The notes beneath the pieces are model-generated. The model did not search any database. It was not told where the DNA came from and saw only the letters and a list, made by a program, of their open reading frames with translations. Both the position numbers and the translations under genes were made by a program. This document shows, piece after piece, positions 35,701 to 46,300 of a DNA stretch of 64,000 nucleotides; within the stretch, counting starts at the first letter, position 1, and each line of letters begins with the position of its first letter. The DNA comes from Phallus indusiatus (taxonomy: Eukaryota > Basidiomycota > Agaricomycetes > Phallales > Phallaceae), in assembly GCA_027605045.1 (NCBI GenBank), contig JAQFWX010000091.1:80029-144028 (forward strand), in the 5' to 3' direction.

Positions 35701-38046
35701 GGGATAGATATTCGGTTTTGGTACTTTTTTTTTTGAAGGCCGTTAATATGGATATGAACACACATATGTGTCCGTATGTGTGTTTGTACGTTCAGGTCCG
35801 GATGATTTGGCCCGCACCGGTACCATAGTACAAAAGTGTTAACTTCAAATGTCAGGAAGATTCAGAGCTCCGAGGCTCCTATGTATAGCGGGGGCATGTT
35901 AAAATCACTTGTAAAATAGACTCGAAAAAAACTCCTTTAATCACTGGTTAATAAAGCATTTAATACTCCAGGCCCAGCCTTTGTGAGTGTCTCGACCCTC
36001 CCTTAAAAATTGTCACTAAAAGAGAGCCCGAACGAGAAAATGAAAATCGTCACCACTCGCCTCCCTTCATTCCATTTCAATTTTGAATTCATTAAAGCTC
36101 TCGCCCATTTTCTTTACCCCAATATTGAAAATTAAAAAGTCCCCAGCTGCAGGGCAGTCATCTAAACCCATGTACAGCACTGACTCCTGAGTGAGAGAGA
36201 TGAGATGAGAACTAATAAGCCTGGGATGGCAAACTCAACCTGCAGTTGAAAATCTTTCTCGGTCCTGAACATTATCGAATCCTAAAATTAATCGTAAAGA
36301 ATCGGATGTGCATGTTCAGCGGGATTCTTGGCACATACATATTACGGCAACGTTTTGGTTCGTTCATGTTGCTTGATTAGGAACGTTCCCCGTCGGTCCT
36401 GCATCATCAGGACTTCGATAATGGTTTAAAATCCCTCTTTTTCAATTCGTCGCGTATATATTTGTCATAGCGGGTGCCCATTTGAAAACCTTTCAAACGA
36501 CAATAGCAGCATACTAAAAACCTTACCTCATGATATATATGGTACGCCAGATATGGAAATATTAAAACTACCAAAAACATGTTAGTAATGCGCCAATGAA
36601 GCCTTCAAATCCAGTGGCAATTTGAAAAAAAGTAGCGGTCTGAAAATCTAATCAAGAACTGCGGGTCGACACCAGACTCAGAACATAACCAAATATTTAC
36701 ATACTGAATTTTGAATGTCGAACGTTGAGCGTTGAACGCTAAAATCAGGAACTCAACTTCAATACGCGAGTCGCGACGGCGCCTCGCGTCTCGGGACTCG
36801 GAAGTCTGGAGCACTACTTCCAAATTTCGCAGTGCACCCCATTTTGGATTTCACTTCCATTCAGTAACCCCATTGACGATGAGGGCTTTAATCGATCGGA
36901 AAAGAAAGGCTGGGTTTTCTAATGAACTCTCCTATTAGGTGAGCCACTGTCTCCACTATCACGGTCATCGGACATTTCAAAGTTCAAACTGAACCAGACG
37001 TGTAGCACCATATAAAAGTCTAGATTTCAAGTTGTAGTAATCCCTTTCAGAACAAGCCGACGAGCTAGGACGTATTTCCGAATCAAGCCTTGAGCTTGAT
37101 ATTTTTGAGACTGAACACAATCGAGAGATAAGCTATGATCCAATCTTTTAGTCTCTTATAATCTAGAACTTGTCGGGTAAAATGCAGGAACCTCTTGCGC
37201 TCTACTACTACATATATTGGTAGCTTTGAATGCTATATATTAATGTTCCGGAAGACACGAGACTCTGTTATCGTCGCGTTCCTGTTGGAATGAATTGCTC
37301 CTAAACTGAGCTGTCAATGTGGCCTGTGGCAAGGCACTATAATGGACTGCCTCTAGGCCTAAGGTCTAAATAGTGCTATTGCGCCACAATGTCATAATCA
37401 AAAATGGAGACGATGTCATGTAGTACTCTTGGCAAACCAATGGTATTGCGGTTTTCTCGAGCTCCAGCCTGGGACCTGGGTAATGTCAATACATAGTATT
37501 GGAGCAATTGAGCATTGAACTGCAGTCTAATTCAATACTCAATGCTCGTGACCTCAACATGAATCATGACACTGCCAGAAGGAATACATTACATCTGAAT
37601 TGTTCTCTAACCGAGATGAGATTGATAACGTTTCAAATTTCAAAAAAAAACGGGTCCTGCAGCATGATAAAATATGCACGTTCGAGTCGTATCAGTAAGC
37701 CCAAAAAAATCATCGAAATCGATTAGATGTGGATATGTTTGGGTCTAGTGGCTTGAAGAAATGGAGTTGATAGTGCTACTAGGACAGATTTCCGCTAGAT
37801 AATGACTTGTTCCCAGAGGAGCAGAATGGAACAATTCATTTTCGGCATTGCTGTTTTTTTCCGGATGATGCTTATCCGTAGTAGCGCGCGTGCCGCGTAA
37901 TTTCGATAAATAATCGGCCTCCAGTTTTTGGATGACCCTTAATATTACACATAGTCGGTCTCCCGCCCCGCAGTGCTAAAGCAAAGTGCTAACGATAGTA
38001 ATACATCCTACACTTTGGTTATACTAATAGATCTACTCTGCCGGTC
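32736..38046. other. Long non-coding interval of about 5.3 kb
   Basis: It separates the divergent starts of the large low-complexity gene and NHA1. From about 33720 to 36600 no open frame of even 60 codons occurs on either strand, and the short frames elsewhere match nothing. Visible structure is limited: TACATA runs at 34390, 34680 and 34990, a 12-bp palindrome ACACATATGTGT at 35760-35771, an inverted repeat GAGCATTGA / TCAATGCTC at about 37509-37545, and a recurrent TTTCAAATTTCAAAA near 37634 and 38085. No tRNA, LTR or transposase remnant is apparent. An extended promoter with long 5' leaders, or a non-coding transcript, would fit. Confidence 0.55.
33009..33026. repeat. (AG)9 microsatellite
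   Basis: Nine perfect AG units in the upstream region of the large low-complexity gene. In the sense of that gene it is a CT tract, as often found in fungal promoters and 5' leaders. Confidence 0.85.
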
Positions 38047-40389
38047 ATGGGTGTCGATTTTCACCCTATCGATGTAGGTCGTTTCAAATTTCAAAAAGTC
38101 GATCATAGTTTATAAATTTTTTGGGTCGTGATCAAGGCCACAGATCCAGCACTGACTTACCTCCTTGTCGGCAGTTTTGTTGTCTTTTTCAGCATGATAT
38201 CACTTCTCGCCAAACACAGAGTAACGCGTTCCTTTTCAATGTTTTTCTGTATTGTTGACATCATCTTCCCCGAGAATAGCTTTATATCGGCGAATCCATT
38301 CTAGCCACCGCATTCGGAATCATCATCGGCCCACACGGTGCAAATATCCTTGATCCCCGAAAATGGGGAAACGGTTCCACCAGCGTCACTTTCATTACAC
38401 TCGAAATCATGCGGGTTACCCTCGCTTTAGGTCTTTTTGCTATTGGCGTCGAGCTACCTCAAGCTTATCTGGCTATTCATTGGAAAAGTCTTGCGTTGAC
38501 CGTTATACCCACAATGGCGTTCGGATGGGTTATCTCCGCTGGTTTCATATACTGGTTATTTCCCGGGTTGACTTATATATCATCTCTTTGTATATCTGCT
38601 TGTCTTACTCCTACTGATCCCGTAAGTCTCCGACTTTCCACTGATTTAGATATTTCCCCTTTTGTTATCGACTGATCACCTATCTTCCCTTGTTAGGTTT
38701 TGGCTGTGGCTATCACATCAGGAGCATTTGCTGTTCAGCACGTCCCCATTAACATCCGAAGACGTAAGTCCAATACAAAACCCTCTAAAATATCAGACCC
38801 CAGAACTTAAATCGAATCATCAGTTCTTGCTGCCGAGTCTGCAGCAAACGATGGTCTGGCATACCCTTTTCTCAGGTACGCACACGTCTCCCCGATTACA
38901 ATACACTCTCATGTCAAGCGTCCTAGCATCTCCGCATATCTCTCCATAGAAGCCTCAAAGCGTCAAGCCATAGGCGACTGGTTCGTCGTCGGATGTTTAT
39001 GTATGTATGCTCCAACAGCGCCTCTGTTTTAATTCAATTAAGGACTCATTAGAATTTTCGAATAGACCAAGTCGTCCTTGGCACGGTATTGGGTACCTGC
39101 CTAGGCTTTTGCTTCTCCCATTTTATGAAATTCGCCAAACGAAGGGGTTTCATCAACCGCGAAACATACATCATACAATACGTTGCAATGACATTTCTTA
39201 CCATCGGGTTATCCGATTTGCTGGGCACAGACGATTTACTAGCGGCTTTTGCAGCCGGTAAGTACGCCAACTTGAAACCCCTCGTCGACTCTTGGTTCCA
39301 TTTTCTGAATCTCGATTTTCATCCATTTGACAAATCATTATCAGGATCGGCAATTTCTTGGGACGGTGACTTCAATGCTGAAACTGAGAACGACATTTTT
39401 GCAACAGTCATAGATTTGGTAGTGAATTGCGTTGCATTTATATATATCGGAGCCTGGTTGCCTTTTTCTAGTTATAGTATTCCAGAGGTGATTACTACGT
39501 ACTACCATTCGAAACCGTTGCTCATCAAATTTTACGAGCAGCTCAATATTGAGCCCTGGCGACTCCTAGTGCTATTTCTACTGATTCTCATATTTCGTCG
39601 ACTCCCCTTTTTGATGCTATTATACAAATGGGTTCCCGATATCAGTGACTGGAGAGAAGCAGTATTTGCCGGCCACTTTGGTGCGTTTTCAAAACTTTTA
39701 TTCCCGGAACCTAATTCATAATTATATCAGGTCCTATGGGTAATGTTTTACTTACTCCTCAAGACATTGGATGATTTCTGATGTGACAAACTAGGCGTGG
39801 GCGCAATTTTTATATCCACTCTTGCTATCACAAGATTGACGGAACCGCACCTTCCGCCTCGCAACCAAGAGGAGAGGCTCGCAGCGAGCCTTCATCCCCT
39901 CGTATCTTTCGTTGTTCTAGGATCAATCATAGTCCGTGAGTAACATATATGCTTACTTTTATTTTTTTTGAACCAGGAATAATTATGTTGTCAGATGGAC
40001 TATCCGTTCCGTTCATTAAGATTGGACGTCGAACGATGACTTTGTCTGCTCCCTGGTCCAAGCTTACCAATTCCGTAAAACCAGACTGGCTTTTCTCTGT
40101 TAGAGAGATAAGCCCCGTCGAAAGAACGGAAGATGAAATAGCCATAGGATCAGAAGAAGACGGAACGAGCGTGGCTTTGAGACCTAACCCTTCTAGTCCG
40201 GTGGACTCTATTCTACCGAAACTGGAACCTGTTCACGGTTTTGAATTTAATCCCTCGATCACACCGTCTCTGCCCGCCCTTCCGCAATTTGTCCCTTTTA
40301 TTCCTCTCTCTAACGGAAACTTCACTTCATCTTCTAAACCCAATAGCATACCCAATGCCGTGTCCAAAGCTGACAATCACAGAGAATAA
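38047..40389 (+). CDS. NHA1: Plasma-membrane Na+(K+)/H+ antiporter, NHA1/Cnh1 type
   Basis: It exports Na+ or K+ in exchange for H+ and helps salt and pH tolerance. Eleven exons splice to 1719 nt, 572 residues; introns 38074-38136, 38221-38279, 38622-38696, 38764-38823, 38876-38926, 39001-39065, 39258-39344, 39681-39730, 39740-39794 and 39936-39994. Exon 1 codes MGVDFHPID. Then LYIGESILATAFGIIIGPHG, LALGLFAIGVELP, LTPTDPVLAVAITSGAFAV, the ion-binding Asp pair in LGTDDLLAAFAAGSAISWDG, and GHFGPMGVGAIFIS. The last membrane part (VPFIKIGRR) leads to a cytosolic tail of about 125 residues, much shorter than that of yeast Nha1. Exon 9 (39731-39739) is nine bases and codes Pro-Met of the GPMGVGA motif. 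A degenerate partial copy lies just downstream. Confidence 0.92.
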
Positions 40390-40763
40390 CAACTAAAGTC
40401 AGGGCGGCTATCGACCGTCATTCATGCTGAGAAGACCAGTGTTGTTCCCCGGAGATACATCGTTAGGTCTCAAGCTGAAGCCCTCATCGTCATTTTTACA
40501 TCATCTCTTGCGCTATTACAATTACTGTTTTGTATACCTTGCTTTCTGAATATATGCTGTGAATTCATGATGATTATCAGAGATGCTAAGAAGTGCGCAT
40601 ATATGCGCTTAGGACGGCAGGAGTCACGGTGCCTCCGTATATTATATATTATGGTTGCAAAACACTAGAGTCGGGATTTCCGCCGACCTTTTCGTTTCAC
40701 CCAGCCACTGATTAATCCGAAATTACGGCACTTGGCACTATATGTAGTCCCTCAGACAATGAC
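40390..40763. other. NHA1 3' flank
   Basis: These 374 bases hold the NHA1 3' untranslated region and the start of the duplicated flank described in the pseudogene entry. There is no further gene. Confidence 0.4.
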
Positions 40764-41090
40764 ATGGGTGTCGACTTCTACCCTATCGAGGTAGGTTATT
40801 TAAAGTTGGTCATGCTAATAATTTATGATACATAATACTCTTCTGTTTTCTTAATTCTCAAACGCCACAACTACTTGCTCCTCAGCAGCAGTCAGTTGTC
40901 GTCTCCCTTAAACTATCACTTTTGATATAAGCTCCCGTCGTTATTCTTATGTCCTGATCAGGGCTATTACAATTGCTCTTCTTCTTTACCTTGCTTTCAT
41001 AATATATCTCGTGACTTGATAATCAGTGAATTCCATAAATTCACAGTAACGCTACCCAAGAAGTGCCAATAGCGATTCAGTTCAAATCAT
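40764..41090 (+). pseudogene. Collapsed partial copy of NHA1 (first exon plus 3' flank)
   Basis: ATGGGTGTCGACTTCTACCC at 40764 repeats the NHA1 start at 38047 with few changes, coding MGVDFYPIE against MGVDFHPID, and keeps the donor GTAGGT at the same point. Instead of exons 2-11, the sequence soon resembles the NHA1 3' flank: GCTATTACAATT, TTACCTTGCTTTC and AAGAAGTGC occur in the same order in both (about 40510-40600 and 40970-41075). It therefore looks like a tandem duplicate that lost its middle. No reading frame continues from it. Confidence 0.65.
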
Positions 41091-41534
41091 GGTACTTCAA
41101 ATCCTCTCTTAGGCCCCCTTTTTTAATGGCAGTTTTGTGATATGAACTATATTGTTACAATGACGAGATAAAATATACAAGGAAAGAGGTGGGGTAATCA
41201 TACATGAAAGATGTGAGGGGTGTTGTTAGTGTCGAACAATTGGTGCATATATGCGTTGTGATTATGTAATTTGCCTTTTTTGGTGTAGTGCAGTATTGCA
41301 TGACATTCATGCAAGGAAGTCCCTTCGATGTTTGAAAACCCGCTGAAAGTGCCACTCGAAAAAGAAGATGGAGTCTTTACCAGAAAGATTTGATTTTGTT
41401 ACAAGGTAGGTATTGTTAACAACGCGATCAACGCATGCTATACAAAAATGAGAAGATCCAGTCTTTTCTATTCAAACTTTCAGCAGTTAGGGGGTATTAT
41501 CTTCACACAGAGGAACCCCTGTTTTACCCGATTG

Positions 41535-42969
41535 TTAGTTATAATCACGGAAGATGATGAATGGGAAGATAACATACGACATTTGATTGGGTCTAGCTTT
41601 AAGTTGTTCAGCAAGCTGGCGCCTTCTAAAGTTCTGCGAGAGGAGAAAAAAAAAGAAATAAGTATGTGCCTCTAGAATGCAATGAGCGTGTCGTACCTTG
41701 CGGTATTTTGTCCTCTCATACGTAACGATACCAACAACAACCAACGCGATGACAGAGACACCTGCAAAGACAGCCAGACCAACAGGGAGAACCGAAAGCT
41801 GTTTTCCAGGCATAGCAAAAGCGGATGAAGTATCAGCTGCGGCTGTGCCATTTGTGCCATTTGAGCTTAAAGAGCCTATTGCGGTCGCCGAGGCTGAAGG
41901 CACGCTCAGGGACGTTAACGCGGTGCCAATATTAACTGCACCATTGCTTGCTGGCGATGAGGTTTGAGGGGTTGAAATTGCAGGGTCGGAGCTGGAGCCC
42001 GAGGAGGAGGCAGAGGCCGGAAGAGTCGGAGCGGCCGGGGTTGAACTCGCCGAAGAAGAGGTTGGAGCGATGGGTGAGACCGACGTTTCCGAAACAACAT
42101 CAGGCGTTGTCGATGAAGGATTTACTGCCTCAGGTGTTGAAGATGGGTTAACAGCAACAGGCGGGGCAGCAGCATTGTTGTTTGGTTCAATGGATACCTC
42201 ACAAGTTTGGACTTCGGTGTATTCCCCGTTATTCTGTGGAGTCAGCTGAATTTGGCAATTCTCAGATACAGGGCCATCTGAACTATTACAAAACACTATT
42301 AATAAATATATTAAATAAATATTAAGGTAAGAATTACGTCGAAGTAACGTGGTTAGACGTGACTACATATCTCTTGGTCTTTGTCTGGCCGATGTCCGCC
42401 GGGTTAGGATCTTCAGGATCGGGATGGATGTCCTGAGCAGAGATCGTTCCTCTGGAGATGATATTGGCACCAACACCGGTGTCGCTGATTACAGATGTGG
42501 TTGCAGCTGGGGGAGGTGAGGTAGTAGTAGTAGTGCTGGTGCCATTGTCAGTACCGGCAGCTGAGTCGTCAACGCCGGCAGTTGAAGTTGAAGACGGAGG
42601 AAGTGTAACAGTGCTGGAACTAGAACTAGAATCTAGGAGTGGAGTCAGTGTGAGAACGCTAGCACTAGGATCGGAATTGTTACCATCGACGCTAACGGGA
42701 CTACAATTGGTGGTTCCAACAACTGTACCGTTTCCGAGATCAGTAATTTCAACTGAAACACAATTGTCGGTTGCGACGCTTCCATCACCTCTAAAGGAGA
42801 AGACGTCAGTAAAATGAACAGTACTCTTGATTGAAACGCACAATGTGATGGTGGTGGGGAAAGTCGACTGGGTAACCGAAGCCAAACCGACGGTGTTGGT
42901 TGCGACTGGCACACACTTGACAACTGCGACCAACGAGAGGATTGCAACACTTGAACGAGCGAATTTCAT
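41535..42969 (-). CDS. Secreted, single-pass Ser/Thr-rich membrane protein
   Basis: Three exons (introns 42283-42337 and 41634-41696) give 1317 nt, 438 residues. A signal peptide (MKFARSSVAILSLVAVVKC) is followed by an ectodomain with a few conserved Cys (TLCVSIKS, TDNCVSVEI, GTTNCSPV, SENCQIQL, VQTCEVSI) and long Ser/Thr/Pro-rich stretches, probably heavily O-mannosylated. One membrane helix, LPVGLAVFAGVSVIALVVVG, is followed by a basic stop-transfer (YERTKYRK) and a tail of about 32 residues. The plan resembles fungal wall-stress sensors (WSC/MID type), but no WSC domain is seen. Function is unassigned. Confidence 0.75.
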
Positions 42970-43315
42970 AGTTGTTTTGTATTCAAAAAAAATTCAAGAG
43001 GCAAAGCTTGAAAGGGAGTTCCTGCTCCTACGTGTGGTGTACGAGTGGGTTAAGCTTTGAGAAAATTAAAGCAAGTGTTTAGAATAAAAAAAGCCGGAGA
43101 GGCGAAGATGAGAAAGTAACTGCTGGTTTGAGAGGAAAAAACGAAAGAATCTTGAAGAAAGAAAGAAAAGAAAGTGGAAAGGGTTTAAGTATCAAACAAA
43201 AGCGGGCTGAAGAGACCGTGTCCCTCTCTCATATCACGCGGTGACCAGTCCACGGGTCACACACCGAGGCAACCGGCATCGTCGCGCGTCCCTTGCAGTA
43301 AATATCATTATATTT
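42970..43315. other. Intergenic region, 346 bp
   Basis: It lies between the 3' end of the P5B ATPase gene and the start of the Ser/Thr-rich protein, both on the minus strand. It is A/G-rich on the plus strand (for example GAAAGAAAGAAAAGAAAG near 43160), so CT-rich in the transcript sense just upstream of the 42969 start. Confidence 0.4.
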
Positions 43316-46300
43316 TTAGTACACACTCTCGACAGCCTTGTAAACCTTCCCGTCCACTCGTTTTCCACGCCGCGTCCGTAATAAACGAATTACTCTACCA
43401 ATGAAGTCCGAGAGAATACCTTGACACCATCGCTCGAAGCCGGCAGATAAAACCACATTCACAAATACAACCGCCAAAAGCTCCAATCGCGCACGCATTG
43501 GGATATCAATCAACTCCAATAAGGAACTGAGAACAGCCGCGGGAAACATCAACAGCACAGTACTAAATCCAGATAAGAGGGCTAAACATAGCATCAGCAA
43601 TCCTAGGGAAGGCAAGTTTTTTTTTAGACAAGGACGCCCGTTCCAGCTGTAACCGAACCACTCACTGTTTCGCCACATCGGTTCTCTATATGGCGGTCCG
43701 ATAGAGAAAACTGCGGCCACTAGGATATACTGGAAAAGAGATACATAGAATAACGTGGTGTTTTCGTAATTCGTGATAATCAAATCTTCATCTGAACTGC
43801 TTGGAAGTTTGGGTGGTTGATACCTGGTCGAAGAAATATATATCAGGAGTGTTCATTCACAAAACCTCTCTAGTAAGACCCTCACCAACTTCTCGACCGC
43901 ACCCACACGAAAACTCCTAGCTGCACCGCACCGTTTATAAAAACTTGTCCAATAATACTAGTAAGGACCTTCTTCGATACCAAACTTGCGGTCGGTCTTT
44001 TTGGATGAATGCTGGGATAAGGCAGTGTCCGGCCCACTAGAAGAAAACAAGGTGAAAAGTTACAATGATTTCGGACGGTCTTGTCAGGGACAGCTTACTC
44101 GTCACAGCAATAGGAATAATAATGAACAAGTCAATGTACAAAAACTATCCGGACGACAAAATCAGCGGATTCCACGAAGCAACTTCACGGACCGTCCTGC
44201 ACTTACTTGAAAATCCCCGAGCCTCGACGCAAACGAGTATAACAAAGTGATTGTTGTAAACTGTGAAAAGAGAAATTTCAGTTAATATCAAGCACAGAAC
44301 ATCAATTTATTCTAACTTGGATTAATGAATATAAAGCCCTATAGGTAACAGCTCAGCACGGAGGAAGCATGTTCTCAAAAACCGCCCCAGCAACTCACAT
44401 GTATTTGAAACAACTAAAACTCGTTACAAGAGCAGCCCGTCCCTCTTTAATCACGTCGATCATGCAACCAATATCTTGCGTACGACTTGTGAATGGTGCC
44501 GCAACGGAGGCCTCCGCTTCTGAAAGCGACAAGCCAACATCAGCAACCTTGAGGGCTCCGCAGTCGTTCGCGCCGTCTCCACAAAAGGCGACGACATAAC
44601 CAAGAGACTGAAGTCGCTCTACTAATTCATGTTTTTCGTCAGGTGACATCCGAGCGAAAACCTGCGCTTTGACGAGCATCTAGTAGTAAATTAGAAATCA
44701 CAGTAATACCCAACTGAAGGATTAGTAACGTACCCGCTGGAGAGTTTCTAATGGTGCATGGTTGATTATCCATCGAAAAACGTCGCCGGTTAATGCAAGT
44801 GCATAATCCGGATATGTGATTTCAGAATCTCCTAGGTGGGGAGGGACAGGCAAAGGCCTCAAGGAATAAGGATCCAGCTTGAGAGAATCATCATCTCCGC
44901 TGGACCATTCTATTTTCGCGTTACGAGTAGATGCATTCCCTTAATAAAATAAAATACGACGTCAATCGAAAGTTCGATTGTCAGGACATGAACAAGCTCA
45001 CCGACTATGAATTTAGGACAGAACACATGGGCCGATTGACTGACCATACCACATTCTCTCGCGACGCTAATCGCCGTGCGAATATTATCTCCCGTAACCA
45101 TTCTACAACCTAAATGTGCAGCGCGTAATGTCGCGATTGCAGGCGCTGTAGCAACCTTAATCTTGTTCTCAAAGATTATAAGCCCAAGGAACTGAAGACC
45201 CGACTCCGCTTGTTCTCTACCCTTGAGTCAATAAGAGTTTCTTTGCAAAGTGAAAAGTGCAGCATACCGTTTCATACGCTGAGCTTTTAACCAGGTCAGA
45301 CCCTCAATAGTTTTTCCTGCAATCGCAATGACGCGAAAACCACGATTGGTATAGTACGAAAGAAGATCATCATAGTCACGAGGAACTAGCGAATCATAAT
45401 CAACTTGATTAAGAACCATTGTCATTATCAATCCAAAAAGAACCCACAAGATGATTTCTCGCAAATGTCACTCATCGTATCCGGGGCACCTTTCACATAA
45501 ATTTCCATACTGGTGCCCTTGAAGCGTTTGACAATGACGGACATGCGTCGCAAGGTTGGTACAAACTCAAACATTCGGATAACTCCCAACTCCAGAAAAT
45601 GCGCATGCTATTTTGAAGAGTTTAGCTGTATTCCACTTCATGAAGTTATTTGACGGACCTTGGTCCCGGCTTTGAGTGCGTCTTCTAGTCTGAACCCACC
45701 TGCCCCAGGAGGTCGAACAATCATCTGCACGAGTGCAACAGGTCGGTCACCACCAGATGTCGATCTTGATTTGGAAGCACCGAGACCAATATGACCTTCT
45801 TCCAAAATCCAATTAGTGAACTGAAACATCTTCACCTCTAATGGATCACCCATGACATTTCCATCGATGACTTTAAGAGAATGACATGTCGCTAAAGCGT
45901 GCAAAAAGCTGATCTTTCCAGATGCCAAAGGTAAATCATGAACGTCGGACAGTAAATCGCCGAACAAATCTCCTGAGCGCTCCAGACAACGAACGCCCAA
46001 AACGTCCAGTCCATCTTCGGTCAGCGTGCCAGTCTTGTCGAAACATACGACATTGATTTTGCCCGCGACGTTCACTCGAGATGGTGATATGCAGAATATA
46101 CCTAAACTGCGAAGTCGACCAATGGCAAAGCTTGTTCCGATTGACAACGTCGCTGGCAGAGCGGGCGGTACAACTACCGTAATGAGGTCGAGTGCTTTAA
46201 GGATCATAGTGTGCCATGGCACCTAAAATAAATGAGCCACTTGATGAAAATAGAATAATTAAAGAAAAAAGTACATGAAGACGGATGAACTGAGCTGCAC

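Noticed and set aside
35760..35771. Palindrome ACACATATGTGT as a regulator site
   Set aside because: It lies in a CA/TG-rich stretch where such palindromes arise easily, and it is single.
33700..38000. Mobile element or centromere-like DNA in the long gap
   Set aside because: No terminal repeats, target duplications, transposase or reverse-transcriptase fragments or satellite arrays were visible.
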